Origin: Xanthobacter aminoxidans
Lineage (GTDB): Bacteria; Pseudomonadota; Alphaproteobacteria; Rhizobiales; Xanthobacteraceae
DNA length: 64,000 nt
Assembly (NCBI RefSeq): GCF_023571765.1
Contig: NZ_JAMJXC010000007.1
Coordinates: forward strand, 1-64,000
Reading direction: 5' to 3'
The translations under genes and the position numbers were made by a program. Below are positions 54,078 through 62,667 of the stretch, one piece after another (the stretch's first letter is position 1; every line of letters starts with the position of its first letter). The notes beneath the pieces were generated by a model that was given only the letters and a program-made list of their open reading frames with translations, searched no databases and was not told where the DNA came from.

Positions 54078-55541
54078 TCAGCGCTGGTTTGCGGCAGATG
54101 CGGGCGGTTTGAAATTCACGAGATCGTCGGCCTTGAGCCAGCCGGGCGACCCCTGCGGAAACTTCGTCCGGGCGCGGGCCGCGAGTTCCCGGCCGAGCTT
54201 GAAGTCACCGGACGCGAAATAGGACTGCGCCGAGGCCAGGTCTGCATTGGCAATGTCGCCGGTGCGACCGTAGGCGAGCGCGAGGGACCGCCAGGCCGAA
54301 GGCGAATTGGGATCGCGCTGCGTCGCCTGTATCAGCTCCCGGATCGCCTCCTGGGTGTTCGCCTGATTGCCCGACTGCACGAGCGCCTGCCCCAGCATCG
54401 CCCGGATGAGCGGCGCGCCGTTGGTCATCTGAACGGCCTTGCGCAGCGGACCGACCGCATCGCCCGCCCGCCCCGCCTCCAGCAGCGCCTGACCTTTCAG
54501 CTCCTGAAAGTAGGGGTTCGAGGGCTCCTTGGCGATCAGCGCATCGATCTGACGGATGGACGAATCGACGTTGCCAAAACGGTAGGCCGAGATGGCGCGC
54601 GCATACTGCGCTGCCATGGAGGTATCTGACGGCGGGTAGCGCCGCGCCACGGCCTCCGGCCGCTCCATGAAGCCGATGAGCTTCGCCCGCATCATGTCGT
54701 GGCGCGCCTGCAGGGCCGGCGGGTCCTTGACGTTGTAGTAGGGGCTGGACTTGGCGAGCTGTTCCAGCGCGCCAATACGCTCGCGCGCCATCGGGTGGCT
54801 CAGGACGTAGGGATCGATCCGCTGGCTGATGAAGAGCTGGTCGTTCTGGAAGCGCTCGAACGTCTCCAGCATGCCCTTGGACGACTGACCGGTGGCGTTG
54901 AGATACTTCACCGCCGACCGATCGGCAGCCGCCTCCTCGCCGCGCTGGTAGGAGAGCAGCGAGCGGCGGATCATCTCCTGCGGTGCTGATATCGCGGCTG
55001 CGCCCACATTGCCCACGTCCCGGCCGTTCATGCCGCTCGCTGCGCCGGCCGCGACACCGCCCGCCGCCAGAAGCATGGCGACGATGGCCATGGTCTGGGC
55101 GCCGGCCAGTTGCTCGCGCATGCGGGCGAGGTGGCCGCCGGCGATATGGCCGGTCTCGTGGGCGAGCACGCCGATGATCTGGTTGGGCGTCACCGAATCG
55201 ACGAGGGCGCCCGTGTTCACGAAAATGCGCCGGCCGTCCGCCACGAAGGCATTGAAGGCGCGGCTGGAGATGAGCACCACCTCCACATTCTGCTGCGCGA
55301 GGCCTGCGGCCTTCAGGATCGGACGGGTGTAGTCCTTCAGCAGGGCCTCGATCTCGGTGTCCTGGATGGTCTGCGGCGCCGAGCGGGGCGCCTGCTCCTG
55401 TGCCTGGGCAGCGCCCATCCATGTCGCCTGGAACGGTAGAGCGGTCGCGGCGGCGAGGCAAAGCATGCGTCCGGCGGCACGAAGCCCGTGCCGGGCACGC
55501 TTTCCAGTTCCGATCCGCATATCCGCTCGGGTTCGATCCAT
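54078..55541 (-). CDS. M48 family metalloprotease with TPR repeats (BepA-like)
   Basis: 487 residues from ATG 55541; ATG 55520 is an alternative. A long n-region and signal peptide end near AAQAQ (about residue 48). The zinc site is H128-E-T-G-H132 (IGVLAHETGHIAGGHLARM), with the third ligand Glu in YQRGEEAAADRSAVKYL. The C-terminal 200 residues form TPR-like repeats (AISAYRFGNVDSSIRQIDALIAKEPSNPYFQELKGQALLEAGRAGDAV). BepA-type proteases check outer membrane protein assembly such as LptD. It overlaps the dsbA-like gene and likely forms a periplasmic quality-control pair. Confidence 0.9.
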   Translation of the reverse strand: MDRTRADMRIGTGKRARHGLRAAGRMLCLAAATALPFQATWMGAAQAQEQAPRSAPQTIQDTEIEALLKDYTRPILKAAGLAQQNVEVVLISSRAFNAFVADGRRIFVNTGALVDSVTPNQIIGVLAHETGHIAGGHLARMREQLAGAQTMAIVAMLLAAGGVAAGAASGMNGRDVGNVGAAAISAPQEMIRRSLLSYQRGEEAAADRSAVKYLNATGQSSKGMLETFERFQNDQLFISQRIDPYVLSHPMARERIGALEQLAKSSPYYNVKDPPALQARHDMMRAKLIGFMERPEAVARRYPPSDTSMAAQYARAISAYRFGNVDSSIRQIDALIAKEPSNPYFQELKGQALLEAGRAGDAVGPLRKAVQMTNGAPLIRAMLGQALVQSGNQANTQEAIRELIQATQRDPNSPSAWRSLALAYGRTGDIANADLASAQSYFASGDFKLGRELAARARTKFPQGSPGWLKADDLVNFKPPASAANQR

Positions 55542-55779
55542 TCCGTCAACCACCACGCAAGCCGCCATTCACGCAGGGACCACAGCAATATCCGCCTTGG
55601 CTCGCTCCGGGGCACAGGCTACGAGACTGCCGGACACTGGCTTTGGCAGATGCCAAGGTCAATCCGCTGGCCTTCACGTTGGGGCGAACCCGCCTCAGGG
55701 ACAGGCAGAATAAGGCGGCAGCACGGCAACGCGGGCATCTGCGCGGCGCACGCCGCCCGAGCGCAACGGAAATTCGACT

Positions 55780-56949
55780 ATGCCGAACGGTCTCCCTCTT
55801 CTCTCCCGGCGCAGCGCCGTCGAGCCCTTCATCGTCATGGACGTGATGGAGCACGCCGCCCGGATCGAGGCGCAGGGCGGGCATGTCATCCATCTGGAGG
55901 TGGGCCAGCCGGCGGCCCCCGCCCCGCTCGTGGCCCGGCAGGCGGCGGCGGCGGCGCTTGCGGCCGGACAGGTGGGCTATACCGCCGCCCTCGGCATCCC
56001 TGCCCTTCGCGCGCGCATCGCCCGCCACTACGCGGAGCAGCACGGCGTCTCGGTCGATCCGGAGCGGATCGTCGTGACCAACGGGTCGTCCGGCGGCTTC
56101 ATCCTCGCCTTTCTCGCGCTGTTCGAGCCGGGGGATCGCGTCGCCATCGCCGCACCGGGTTACCCGCCCTATCGTCACGTCCTGTCCGCGCTCGGCTGCG
56201 AGCCGGTGCTGATCGAGACCCGCGCGGAGGACCGCCACGCCCTCACCCCCGAGCGCCTCCTGGAAGCGCATCGCGCCGCGCCGCTCAAGGGCGTTCTGGT
56301 GGCGAGCCCCGCCAATCCCACCGGCACCATGATGGACCGGGCTGCCCTGACGGCGCTCCATGCCTGCGCCCGCGACCTCGGCCTCGCCTTCGTCTCCGAC
56401 GAGATCTACCACGGCCTCGACTATGCCTTCCCGGCCGTGAGCGCGGTGGAGATCGGCGAGGACGTCACCGTCATCAACTCCTTCTCCAAATACTTCTGCA
56501 TGACCGGCTGGCGCGTCGGCTGGATGGTGGTGCCACCCGGCGTCTCGCGCACCATGGAACGGCTGCAGCAGAACTTCTCCATTTCCGTGCCGACCCTGTC
56601 GCAGATCGCCGCCGACGCCGCCTTCGAGGGCCGCGCCGAGATGGATCAGGTGAAGGCGACCTACTTGGAGAACCGCCGCATCCTCACCGAGGGGCTGCCC
56701 GCTGCCGGTCTCGGCCGCTTCCTGCCAGCGGATGGCGCCTTCTACCTCTATGCCGACGTCTCCGACTTCACCGACGATTCGGCGGTCTTTGCCCGCAGCC
56801 TGCTCGATGCCGCCCATGTGGCGGCGACGCCCGGCGTGGATTTCGACCCGTTCCACGGCCGCCAGTTCCTGCGCTTCTCCTATGCCGGCTCGGGGCCGGA
56901 CATGGCGGAGGCGGTGCGGCGCATCGGCGACTTCCTCAAGCGGGGCTGA
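55780..56949 (+). CDS. Class I/II pyridoxal-phosphate aminotransferase
   Basis: 389 residues of fold type I. The PLP lysine is K237 in VINSFSKYFCMTGWRVGW; D207 and Y210 (FVSDEIYHGL) and the ASPANPTGTM segment hold the cofactor. The N-terminus HVIHLEVGQPAAPAPL matches aspartate/aromatic-type aminotransferases. The true amino donor and keto acid are not clear. It is a single gene, 115 bases before aat. Confidence 0.9.
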   Translation: MPNGLPLLSRRSAVEPFIVMDVMEHAARIEAQGGHVIHLEVGQPAAPAPLVARQAAAAALAAGQVGYTAALGIPALRARIARHYAEQHGVSVDPERIVVTNGSSGGFILAFLALFEPGDRVAIAAPGYPPYRHVLSALGCEPVLIETRAEDRHALTPERLLEAHRAAPLKGVLVASPANPTGTMMDRAALTALHACARDLGLAFVSDEIYHGLDYAFPAVSAVEIGEDVTVINSFSKYFCMTGWRVGWMVVPPGVSRTMERLQQNFSISVPTLSQIAADAAFEGRAEMDQVKATYLENRRILTEGLPAAGLGRFLPADGAFYLYADVSDFTDDSAVFARSLLDAAHVAATPGVDFDPFHGRQFLRFSYAGSGPDMAEAVRRIGDFLKRG

Positions 56950-57064
56950 CGTCGGCGACCCGTTTGCGCGCCGCGCGTGTCAATGGGTCGCGGTTGGCCC
57001 GGGGAGACCGCCGGCACGCCGCCGCGCCACACGGCCGCTCGATTTGCTGGTAGGATGACCCGTC

Positions 57065-57736
57065 ATGAGCCGGCCGAACGACCAGATCGTCGAGATCACG
57101 CCCGATGTGCTGCTGAAGGCCTATGCCTGCGGCATCTTCCCGATGGCCGAGAGCGCCGATGATCCCGGCCTCTACTGGATCGAGCCCGAGCGGCGCGGCA
57201 TCATCCCCCTCGACGCCTTCCACGTCTCCTCCCGGCTCGCCCGAACGGTGCGCGCGGACAAGTTCGAGGTGCGCGTGGACAGCGATTTCGAGGCGGTCAT
57301 CGACGGCTGCGCCGAGCCGCAGGAAGGCCGCGACAAGACCTGGATCAACGATCCCATTCGCCGCCTCTATGGCGAATTGTTCGCCCGCGGGCGCTGCCAC
57401 ACGGTGGAAGCATGGCACGACGGGAAGCTCGTAGGCGGCCTTTACGGCGTGCGGCTGGGCGGCGCGTTCTTCGGCGAGAGCATGTTCCACCGCGAGCGGG
57501 ACGCCTCCAAGGTGGCGCTGGTGCATCTGGTGGGGCGGCTGATCGCCGGCGGCTTCCGGCTGCTCGATACGCAATTCGTCACCAGCCACCTCAAGACCTT
57601 CGGGGCGATCGAGGTGTCGCGGCGGCACTATCACAAGCTGCTGGAGAACGCCCTTGAGGTGGAGGGCGATTTCTACTGCTGGCCCCGGGCGGTAACGGGC
57701 GAGGCCGCCTTGCAGCCGATCAGCCACACGTCATAG
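57065..57736 (+). CDS. aat: Leucyl/phenylalanyl-tRNA-protein transferase
   Basis: 223 residues. Typical blocks are [83 protein letters not shown] and [28 protein letters not shown]. It adds Leu or Phe to N-terminal Lys or Arg of proteins, marking them for ClpS/ClpAP (N-end rule). Its 3' end overlaps the convergent DUF2155 gene by 64 bases. Confidence 0.95.
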   Translation: MSRPNDQIVEITPDVLLKAYACGIFPMAESADDPGLYWIEPERRGIIPLDAFHVSSRLARTVRADKFEVRVDSDFEAVIDGCAEPQEGRDKTWINDPIRRLYGELFARGRCHTVEAWHDGKLVGGLYGVRLGGAFFGESMFHRERDASKVALVHLVGRLIAGGFRLLDTQFVTSHLKTFGAIEVSRRHYHKLLENALEVEGDFYCWPRAVTGEAALQPISHTS

Positions 57737-58344
57737 ATCGGGTGCTCCACCGCGTGCAGGCCCGGGCTCGCCGCGAACATCCAGCCGGTGAAGATGCGCT
57801 TGGCCTGCCCCTGCAATGTCACCTCGTTCACCTCGGTGAAGGAGGTGGTGTTCTGCGTCTCGGTGGCGGGACGCGTGTAGCAGACGCGCGGCGTCACCTG
57901 CAGAGCGCCGAACTGGGCCGTCTCGCCGATGGCGATATCGAACGAGGTGATGCGCCCGGTGATCTTGTCGAGGCCGGCATAGACCGCATAGGCGTTGGCG
58001 ATCTTCTGAGTCGGCGGCTGCACCACCACCACGTCACCCTCATCCCCAGGAGGCGCGGGCTGCATGCCTGCGGGGGGCTGCTGGGCAGCGGCCGGAGGCG
58101 GCGGGGGCGCCGGACCGCGCTGGATTGCGGCGGGGGCCGCCGGTCGCTGCGCGGGCGCCGCGGGCGGGGCCGCGATCACCGGAACGCTGTTGGGCACCTG
58201 GGGCAGCGGACGCTGGTTGGGAATGGTTCCGGGCGGCGGCAGCGGGGTCTGCTCGATGGTGCCGCGGCTCTGCGCCAGCGCCTGAGGCATCGCGGCGGCG
58301 ATCAGGCCGGCGGCCAACAGCGAAACGGAGCAGAGGAAGCGCAT
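57673..58344 (-). CDS. DUF2155 exported protein
   Basis: 223 residues from ATG 58344. A signal peptide ends at ALAQS (residue 25); a Pro/Ala/Gln-rich region follows to residue 100; then the DUF2155 domain: [53 protein letters not shown] and [28 protein letters not shown], with two conserved cysteines. Function unknown. In alphaproteobacteria it is often near the NDUFA12-like gene, as here, 160 bases upstream on the same strand. Confidence 0.9.
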   Translation of the reverse strand: MRFLCSVSLLAAGLIAAAMPQALAQSRGTIEQTPLPPPGTIPNQRPLPQVPNSVPVIAAPPAAPAQRPAAPAAIQRGPAPPPPPAAAQQPPAGMQPAPPGDEGDVVVVQPPTQKIANAYAVYAGLDKITGRITSFDIAIGETAQFGALQVTPRVCYTRPATETQNTTSFTEVNEVTLQGQAKRIFTGWMFAASPGLHAVEHPIYDVWLIGCKAASPVTARGQQ

Positions 58345-58504
58345 CAGTCTGTGAACCCGTGGAATGAAGGCGGCAACGCCGGGAAGCGGGCCGGCCCTTC
58401 TCCCCTTCTGACCGCCTGAATCGGGCGGTGGCAAGGCGGCGCCCGGAGGAGGCTTCACAGAAAGGAGACCGTGCAGAAGTACCGCGGGACGCCGAGGCGC
58501 CGGC

Positions 58505-58915
58505 CTATTCGCCGGGCGTCCAGGCCTTGTAATCGCCGGTGACGCGGGGACGCAGGCCACCGGCCAGCACCGAGCCCTTGGGACGGTAGGCGCCGGGCGT
58601 GCCGGTCATGTTGCGGCGATGCGGCTTCTGCCAGGAGCGGGCGGTATAGGTCTCATCCACCGGCGGCGTATCCACACGATGGTGCATCCAGCCCCACCAG
58701 CCCGGAGGAATCGTCGAGGCCTCGGCATAGCCGGGATAGATGACCCAGCGGCGCTCGAAACCCAGCGTCGGATCGATCTTGCCGCCCTTGGTGCGATAGT
58801 AGCGATTGCCGAACTCGTCCTCGCCCACGAGCTCGCCGAAGCGCTTCGTCCACCACATGGTGCCGACGGTCTGCTTGTTCCACCAGGTGAAGATGTAGAG
58901 CAGAAAATTCTTCAC
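58505..58915 (-). CDS. NADH:ubiquinone oxidoreductase accessory subunit, NDUFA12 family
   Basis: 136 residues from GTG 58915, chosen because the family starts MKNFLLxIFTWW; the frame is open for 19 more codons to 58972. Signatures are FTWWNKQTVGTMWWTKRFGELVGEDEFGNRYY and RRWVIYPGYAEASTIPPGWWGWMHHRVD. This is the bacterial homologue of the mitochondrial complex I accessory subunit NDUFA12 (B17.2), present in alphaproteobacteria and marking the lineage. The nuo operon itself is not in the window. Confidence 0.93.
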   Translation of the reverse strand: MKNFLLYIFTWWNKQTVGTMWWTKRFGELVGEDEFGNRYYRTKGGKIDPTLGFERRWVIYPGYAEASTIPPGWWGWMHHRVDTPPVDETYTARSWQKPHRRNMTGTPGAYRPKGSVLAGGLRPRVTGDYKAWTPGE

Positions 58916-58997
58916 GGCCCGCGCCTCGTTCAAGTCGCGCGGAACATGCCACTCGCCCCGCCCGATGTCCACCGCCGGACAGCCACCGACCGGCTCT

Positions 58998-60083
58998 TTA
59001 GGGGGCGAACAGCAGCATCACATAGACGCAGAACACGATGAGGTGGATCACCCCGTTGAGCGCATTGGTCTTTCCGGTGCCGAAGGAGAGCACGGAAAGG
59101 ACGAAGGTGAGCAGCAGCATGGTGCGGTCCTCGTTGTCGAGGCCGAGCACCATGGAGCGTCCGATCATGACGCTGATGAACGCCATGGCCGGGATGGTCA
59201 GCGACACCGTGGCGAGCGCCGAGCCCAGCGCGATGTTGAGCGAGTGCTGCAGATGATTGCGGGCGGCGGCGCGCACCGCGCTGATGCATTCCGGAAGGAG
59301 GATGAGCGTCGCGACCAGCGCGCCGGTCACGGCGTCAGGATCTTCCAGCGAGAACTGGGCCAGGAAATCCTCGAAGGTCGCGGCGACCTGGCCGGAGAGC
59401 GCCACCACCGCGGCGAGACTCGCCAGCAGCATGCCGATGGCGAGCAGGAAGGCGGAGAGGCCCGGCACCGGTTCGCCGTGGCCTTCCGCCTGCCCGGCGA
59501 AATGCTCGCGATAGCGCACCGTCTGCATGTAGAGAAAGGCGGCATAGAGCGCGATAGCGATCAGCGACATGTAGACGAGCTGAAACAGCGAGAAGGCGCC
59601 TGTCGCCCCTGCGTGCGTCTCGTTGGGCAGGATCAGCAGCATCACACCGAGCGCGATGATGGCAGACAGATAGCCCGACGCGCCCTGTTGCTGGATCGTC
59701 TGCTCGCGGTGCCGGATGCTGCCGAGCAGGAGGCACAGGCCGACGATTCCGGCGTTCACGATCATCAGCACCGACAGCACGGACTCGCGGGCAAGCGTCG
59801 GGTTGTTTTCGCCGTTGAGCATCATGGATGCCATCACCGACACCTCGATGATGGTCACGGACAGGGTGAGGAGCAGCGTGCCCCATGGCTGCCCCAGCCG
59901 GGCCGCCACGACGTCGGCGTGCCCGACCGCCGAGAAGGCGGAGCCGCACAGGAGCGCGACCGAGCCAGCCGCGAGCACGCCCGGTGTCCCCGGTCCAACG
60001 TCGGGCCACAGCAGGAAGACGAGAGCGAGCAGCAACCCCAGGGCGGGGAGAATATAGGCCGAGATGCCTGGCCGCTTTCCCAT
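58998..60083 (-). CDS. Calcium/proton antiporter (ChaA-like, CaCA superfamily)
   Basis: 361 residues with about eleven transmembrane helices. The two alpha repeats are visible as GHADVVAARLGQPWGTLLLTLSVTIIEVSVMASMML and LVATLILLPECISAVRAAARNHLQHSLNIALGSALATVSLTIP, each with the acidic residue (TIIEV and LLPE) needed for ion binding. It exports Ca2+ (or Na+/K+) for protons across the inner membrane. Single gene between NDUFA12-like and agmatinase-like genes. Confidence 0.9.
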   Translation of the reverse strand: MGKRPGISAYILPALGLLLALVFLLWPDVGPGTPGVLAAGSVALLCGSAFSAVGHADVVAARLGQPWGTLLLTLSVTIIEVSVMASMMLNGENNPTLARESVLSVLMIVNAGIVGLCLLLGSIRHREQTIQQQGASGYLSAIIALGVMLLILPNETHAGATGAFSLFQLVYMSLIAIALYAAFLYMQTVRYREHFAGQAEGHGEPVPGLSAFLLAIGMLLASLAAVVALSGQVAATFEDFLAQFSLEDPDAVTGALVATLILLPECISAVRAAARNHLQHSLNIALGSALATVSLTIPAMAFISVMIGRSMVLGLDNEDRTMLLLTFVLSVLSFGTGKTNALNGVIHLIVFCVYVMLLFAP

Positions 60084-60176
60084 CTCTTGCCTTCCCGAAT
60101 CCAGCCTGTGTGCGCTGAGCGCCCTCCCTTATCCCGTCCGCCCGCAAAAGGGTACAAGCCCCCCCGCGGGACGGAG

Positions 60177-61157
60177 CTACAGCGCGGGCGAGCGCCCCCC
60201 CTCCTTGCGCTCGGCCAGCAGGCACAGATAGAGCGAGGCCAGCGTCGCACCGGCGAGCGCCGTGATCTCCGCATGGTCGTAAGGCGGGGATACCTCCACC
60301 ACGTCGAACCCCTTGAGGTCGAGCGCACCGAGGCGCCTGAGGCAGGCCATCACCTCACGGGTGGAGAGACCGCCACACACCGGCGTCCCGGTGCCGGGCG
60401 CAAAGGCGGGGTCGAGGGCATCGATGTCGAAGCTGACATAGACCGGCGCGTCACCCACCCGATCGCAGATATGCCGGGCCAAAGCAGCGGGGCCCATTTC
60501 GCCGGCCACGTTGCCATGCACGATCTCGATGCCGTAGCTGCGGGGCGCATGGGTCCGGATGCCCACCTGAATCGAGCGGTCCACCCGGATCAGTCCGTCC
60601 TTCACGGCGCGGGTGATCATGGTGCCGTGGTCCACGCGGTCCCCGTTGTCGTCCCATGTGTCCTGATGGGCATCGAACTGCACCAGCGCCACCGGCTGCC
60701 CGAGCCGCGCCGTCAGCGCCCGCAGGATGGGGTAGGTCAGGAAATGGTCGCCGCCGAGGGTTACGAGGTGGCTGCCGCGGGCGTAGTGGGCGGCAGCTTG
60801 AGCGGCGATGGCGCCGGGGATGCCCGCCGGCAGGCCGTAGTCGAACACGCAGTCGCCGCCATCCGCGACGTCCAGCGTCTCGAACGGGTCGAAGCCGAAG
60901 GGATAGAAGGGATCGCCGTCGAGGATGGAGGACGCGGCGCGGAGGGCGCGCGGCCCGAAGCGGGTGCCGGGCCGGTTCGACACCGCCACATCGAGCGGCA
61001 CGCCCCACACCACCACCTCTGCTCCCCCGCCGTCACGGGCATAGCGACGGCGCAGGAAGGACGTGACACCCGAATAGTTTGGCTCGGTGGACTGGCCGTG
61101 GCGGAAGCCCGGATCCAGCGCGCGGTCGACAGGGCGGGGAAGGGTCGGATCGGCCAT
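60177..61157 (-). CDS. Agmatinase / ureohydrolase family protein
   Basis: 326 residues from ATG 61157 with GAGGAC upstream. The binuclear manganese ligands are in GGDH (135-138), DAHQDTWDD (162-170) and SFDIDALDPAFAPGTGTPVCGG. The pattern is that of agmatinase, guanidinobutyrase and related ureohydrolases; the substrate cannot be fixed from sequence. DAHQD replaces the common DAHTD. It splits a guanidino group to urea. No polyamine genes are adjacent. Confidence 0.88.
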   Translation of the reverse strand: MADPTLPRPVDRALDPGFRHGQSTEPNYSGVTSFLRRRYARDGGGAEVVVWGVPLDVAVSNRPGTRFGPRALRAASSILDGDPFYPFGFDPFETLDVADGGDCVFDYGLPAGIPGAIAAQAAAHYARGSHLVTLGGDHFLTYPILRALTARLGQPVALVQFDAHQDTWDDNGDRVDHGTMITRAVKDGLIRVDRSIQVGIRTHAPRSYGIEIVHGNVAGEMGPAALARHICDRVGDAPVYVSFDIDALDPAFAPGTGTPVCGGLSTREVMACLRRLGALDLKGFDVVEVSPPYDHAEITALAGATLASLYLCLLAERKEGGRSPAL

Positions 61158-61451
61158 ATTGTCCTCGCTGGCACTTTTCGCGCACGGCACAGCGCCGCCG
61201 GCCCATGCGCGGTCGCATCATAGCGAAGGCCGGGCGCCCCGAAAGCACGGCCAAGAGACGCCTGTGCCGTATTCACCGGCCGCGGGCACTCCTCGGCAAT
61301 CTGTGGAAACAAAGTCAGCCATCGGAAACAAAATTACGCCGTACAATAGTAGGACGACCGACTTGTGCGCACGTCGACTACACGCTATTGGCGCATACAA
61401 CCTATTTTTCTCCCCGCGTGTGGTTCAACGCCCCCCGGAGCGGCCCCAGAC

Positions 61452-62660
61452 ATGGATTTTCAGGTCCAGACTGTGCTGTCGGTCTCGGCCGTGGTGGGCC
61501 TGCTTCTGGCAGGCCTTCAACTTCTGGCGGGATGGCGATTGCGGCAGTCCTGCCTGTTCGTCTGGTCGCTCGCCAACCTGTTCCTCACTACCGGCTGCGT
61601 TTTCCTTGCCGCGCGCATCGACATCGGCCTTCCGGCGAGCGTGCTGATCGGCAATGGCTGCATCCTCATCGGCATGGGGCTCATCTACAGCGGAATTCGC
61701 ACGCTTGATGAGCGCACGCCGAGGCTGGCCGCGGTGGCGGTGGTGACAGCGCTGGGAACCGGCCTCCTCGGCCTGTCGCTGTGGAGCGGCAACAACCTCG
61801 CCGATCGCGTGACCATCACTTCGGTCCTGGTCGGTTGCTGGACTGCGACAGCGGGACGCGCCCTGCTGCAGACGCCCGGCGGGGGACCGATCATTTCCCG
61901 CGTCGCATCGGCCTTGGTGTTGATGGTTCTGGCCATCGGCTACACGCTGCGGGGCTTGGGGGTGCAGTTCGGCATCGTTCCGCTGCCGGGCGATGGCCCC
62001 GTGGAAGTGCTGATCGCCATCGTCGGCCTTGGCCTTGCCATCTGCTGGACCTTCGGCAGTCTTTACATGGTGCTCGAGAAGGTCGCCTCCCTCGACGACC
62101 TCACCGGCCTGCTCAATCGCCGCTCGATCCTGCAGCGCGGGGAGGAGTTGTTGCGGTCCGCGCGTGCCCGGCGCATGCCCTTCTCGCTGCTGCTCGCCGA
62201 CCTCGACCACTTCAAGTCGGTCAACGACCGCTTCGGCCACGACGTGGGCGACCTCGCGCTGAAGCGCTTTGCGGCCGTCGTGCCGCAGAGCATCCGCTCC
62301 AATGACGTCGCGGGGCGCTATGGCGGCGAAGAATTCTGCATCCTTCTGCCAGGAGCCGATGCGAAAGGCGCCCATGCCATAGCCGAGCGATTGCGCCTGC
62401 TGGTGGAAGCGCAGCTCCGCGAGGTGGCTTCCCACGACATCGGCGTCACGCTCACCGTCGGGGCGGCGACCTATCTGCCGGGGAGCAGCGGGCCGGACAC
62501 CATCGCCGACCTCATCATTGCGGCCGATGGCGCGCTCTATTCCGGCAAGGCGCTGGGCCGCAACCGCACCGCCATGGCGCAGTTGCCATCGGGTGAGGTC
62601 CCGAGCGCGCCGCGGGAGACGCCGGGTCACGGCGCGATCGCCGCGGAGCCCTCGCGCTAG
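61452..62660 (+). CDS. Membrane-bound diguanylate cyclase (GGDEF)
   Basis: 402 residues from ATG 61452. Six or seven transmembrane helices cover residues 8-207, followed by a GGDEF domain with DDLTGLLNRRS, LLLADLDHFKSVNDRFGHDVGD and the active site RYGGEEF at 289-295. RSND at 282-285 is the RxxD inhibitory site five residues before it, so feedback by c-di-GMP is expected. No EAL domain. The 294-base gap before it is comparatively AT-rich around 61315-61415 and probably carries the promoter. Confidence 0.93.
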   Translation: MDFQVQTVLSVSAVVGLLLAGLQLLAGWRLRQSCLFVWSLANLFLTTGCVFLAARIDIGLPASVLIGNGCILIGMGLIYSGIRTLDERTPRLAAVAVVTALGTGLLGLSLWSGNNLADRVTITSVLVGCWTATAGRALLQTPGGGPIISRVASALVLMVLAIGYTLRGLGVQFGIVPLPGDGPVEVLIAIVGLGLAICWTFGSLYMVLEKVASLDDLTGLLNRRSILQRGEELLRSARARRMPFSLLLADLDHFKSVNDRFGHDVGDLALKRFAAVVPQSIRSNDVAGRYGGEEFCILLPGADAKGAHAIAERLRLLVEAQLREVASHDIGVTLTVGAATYLPGSSGPDTIADLIIAADGALYSGKALGRNRTAMAQLPSGEVPSAPRETPGHGAIAAEPSR

Positions 62661-62667
62661 AGGACGC

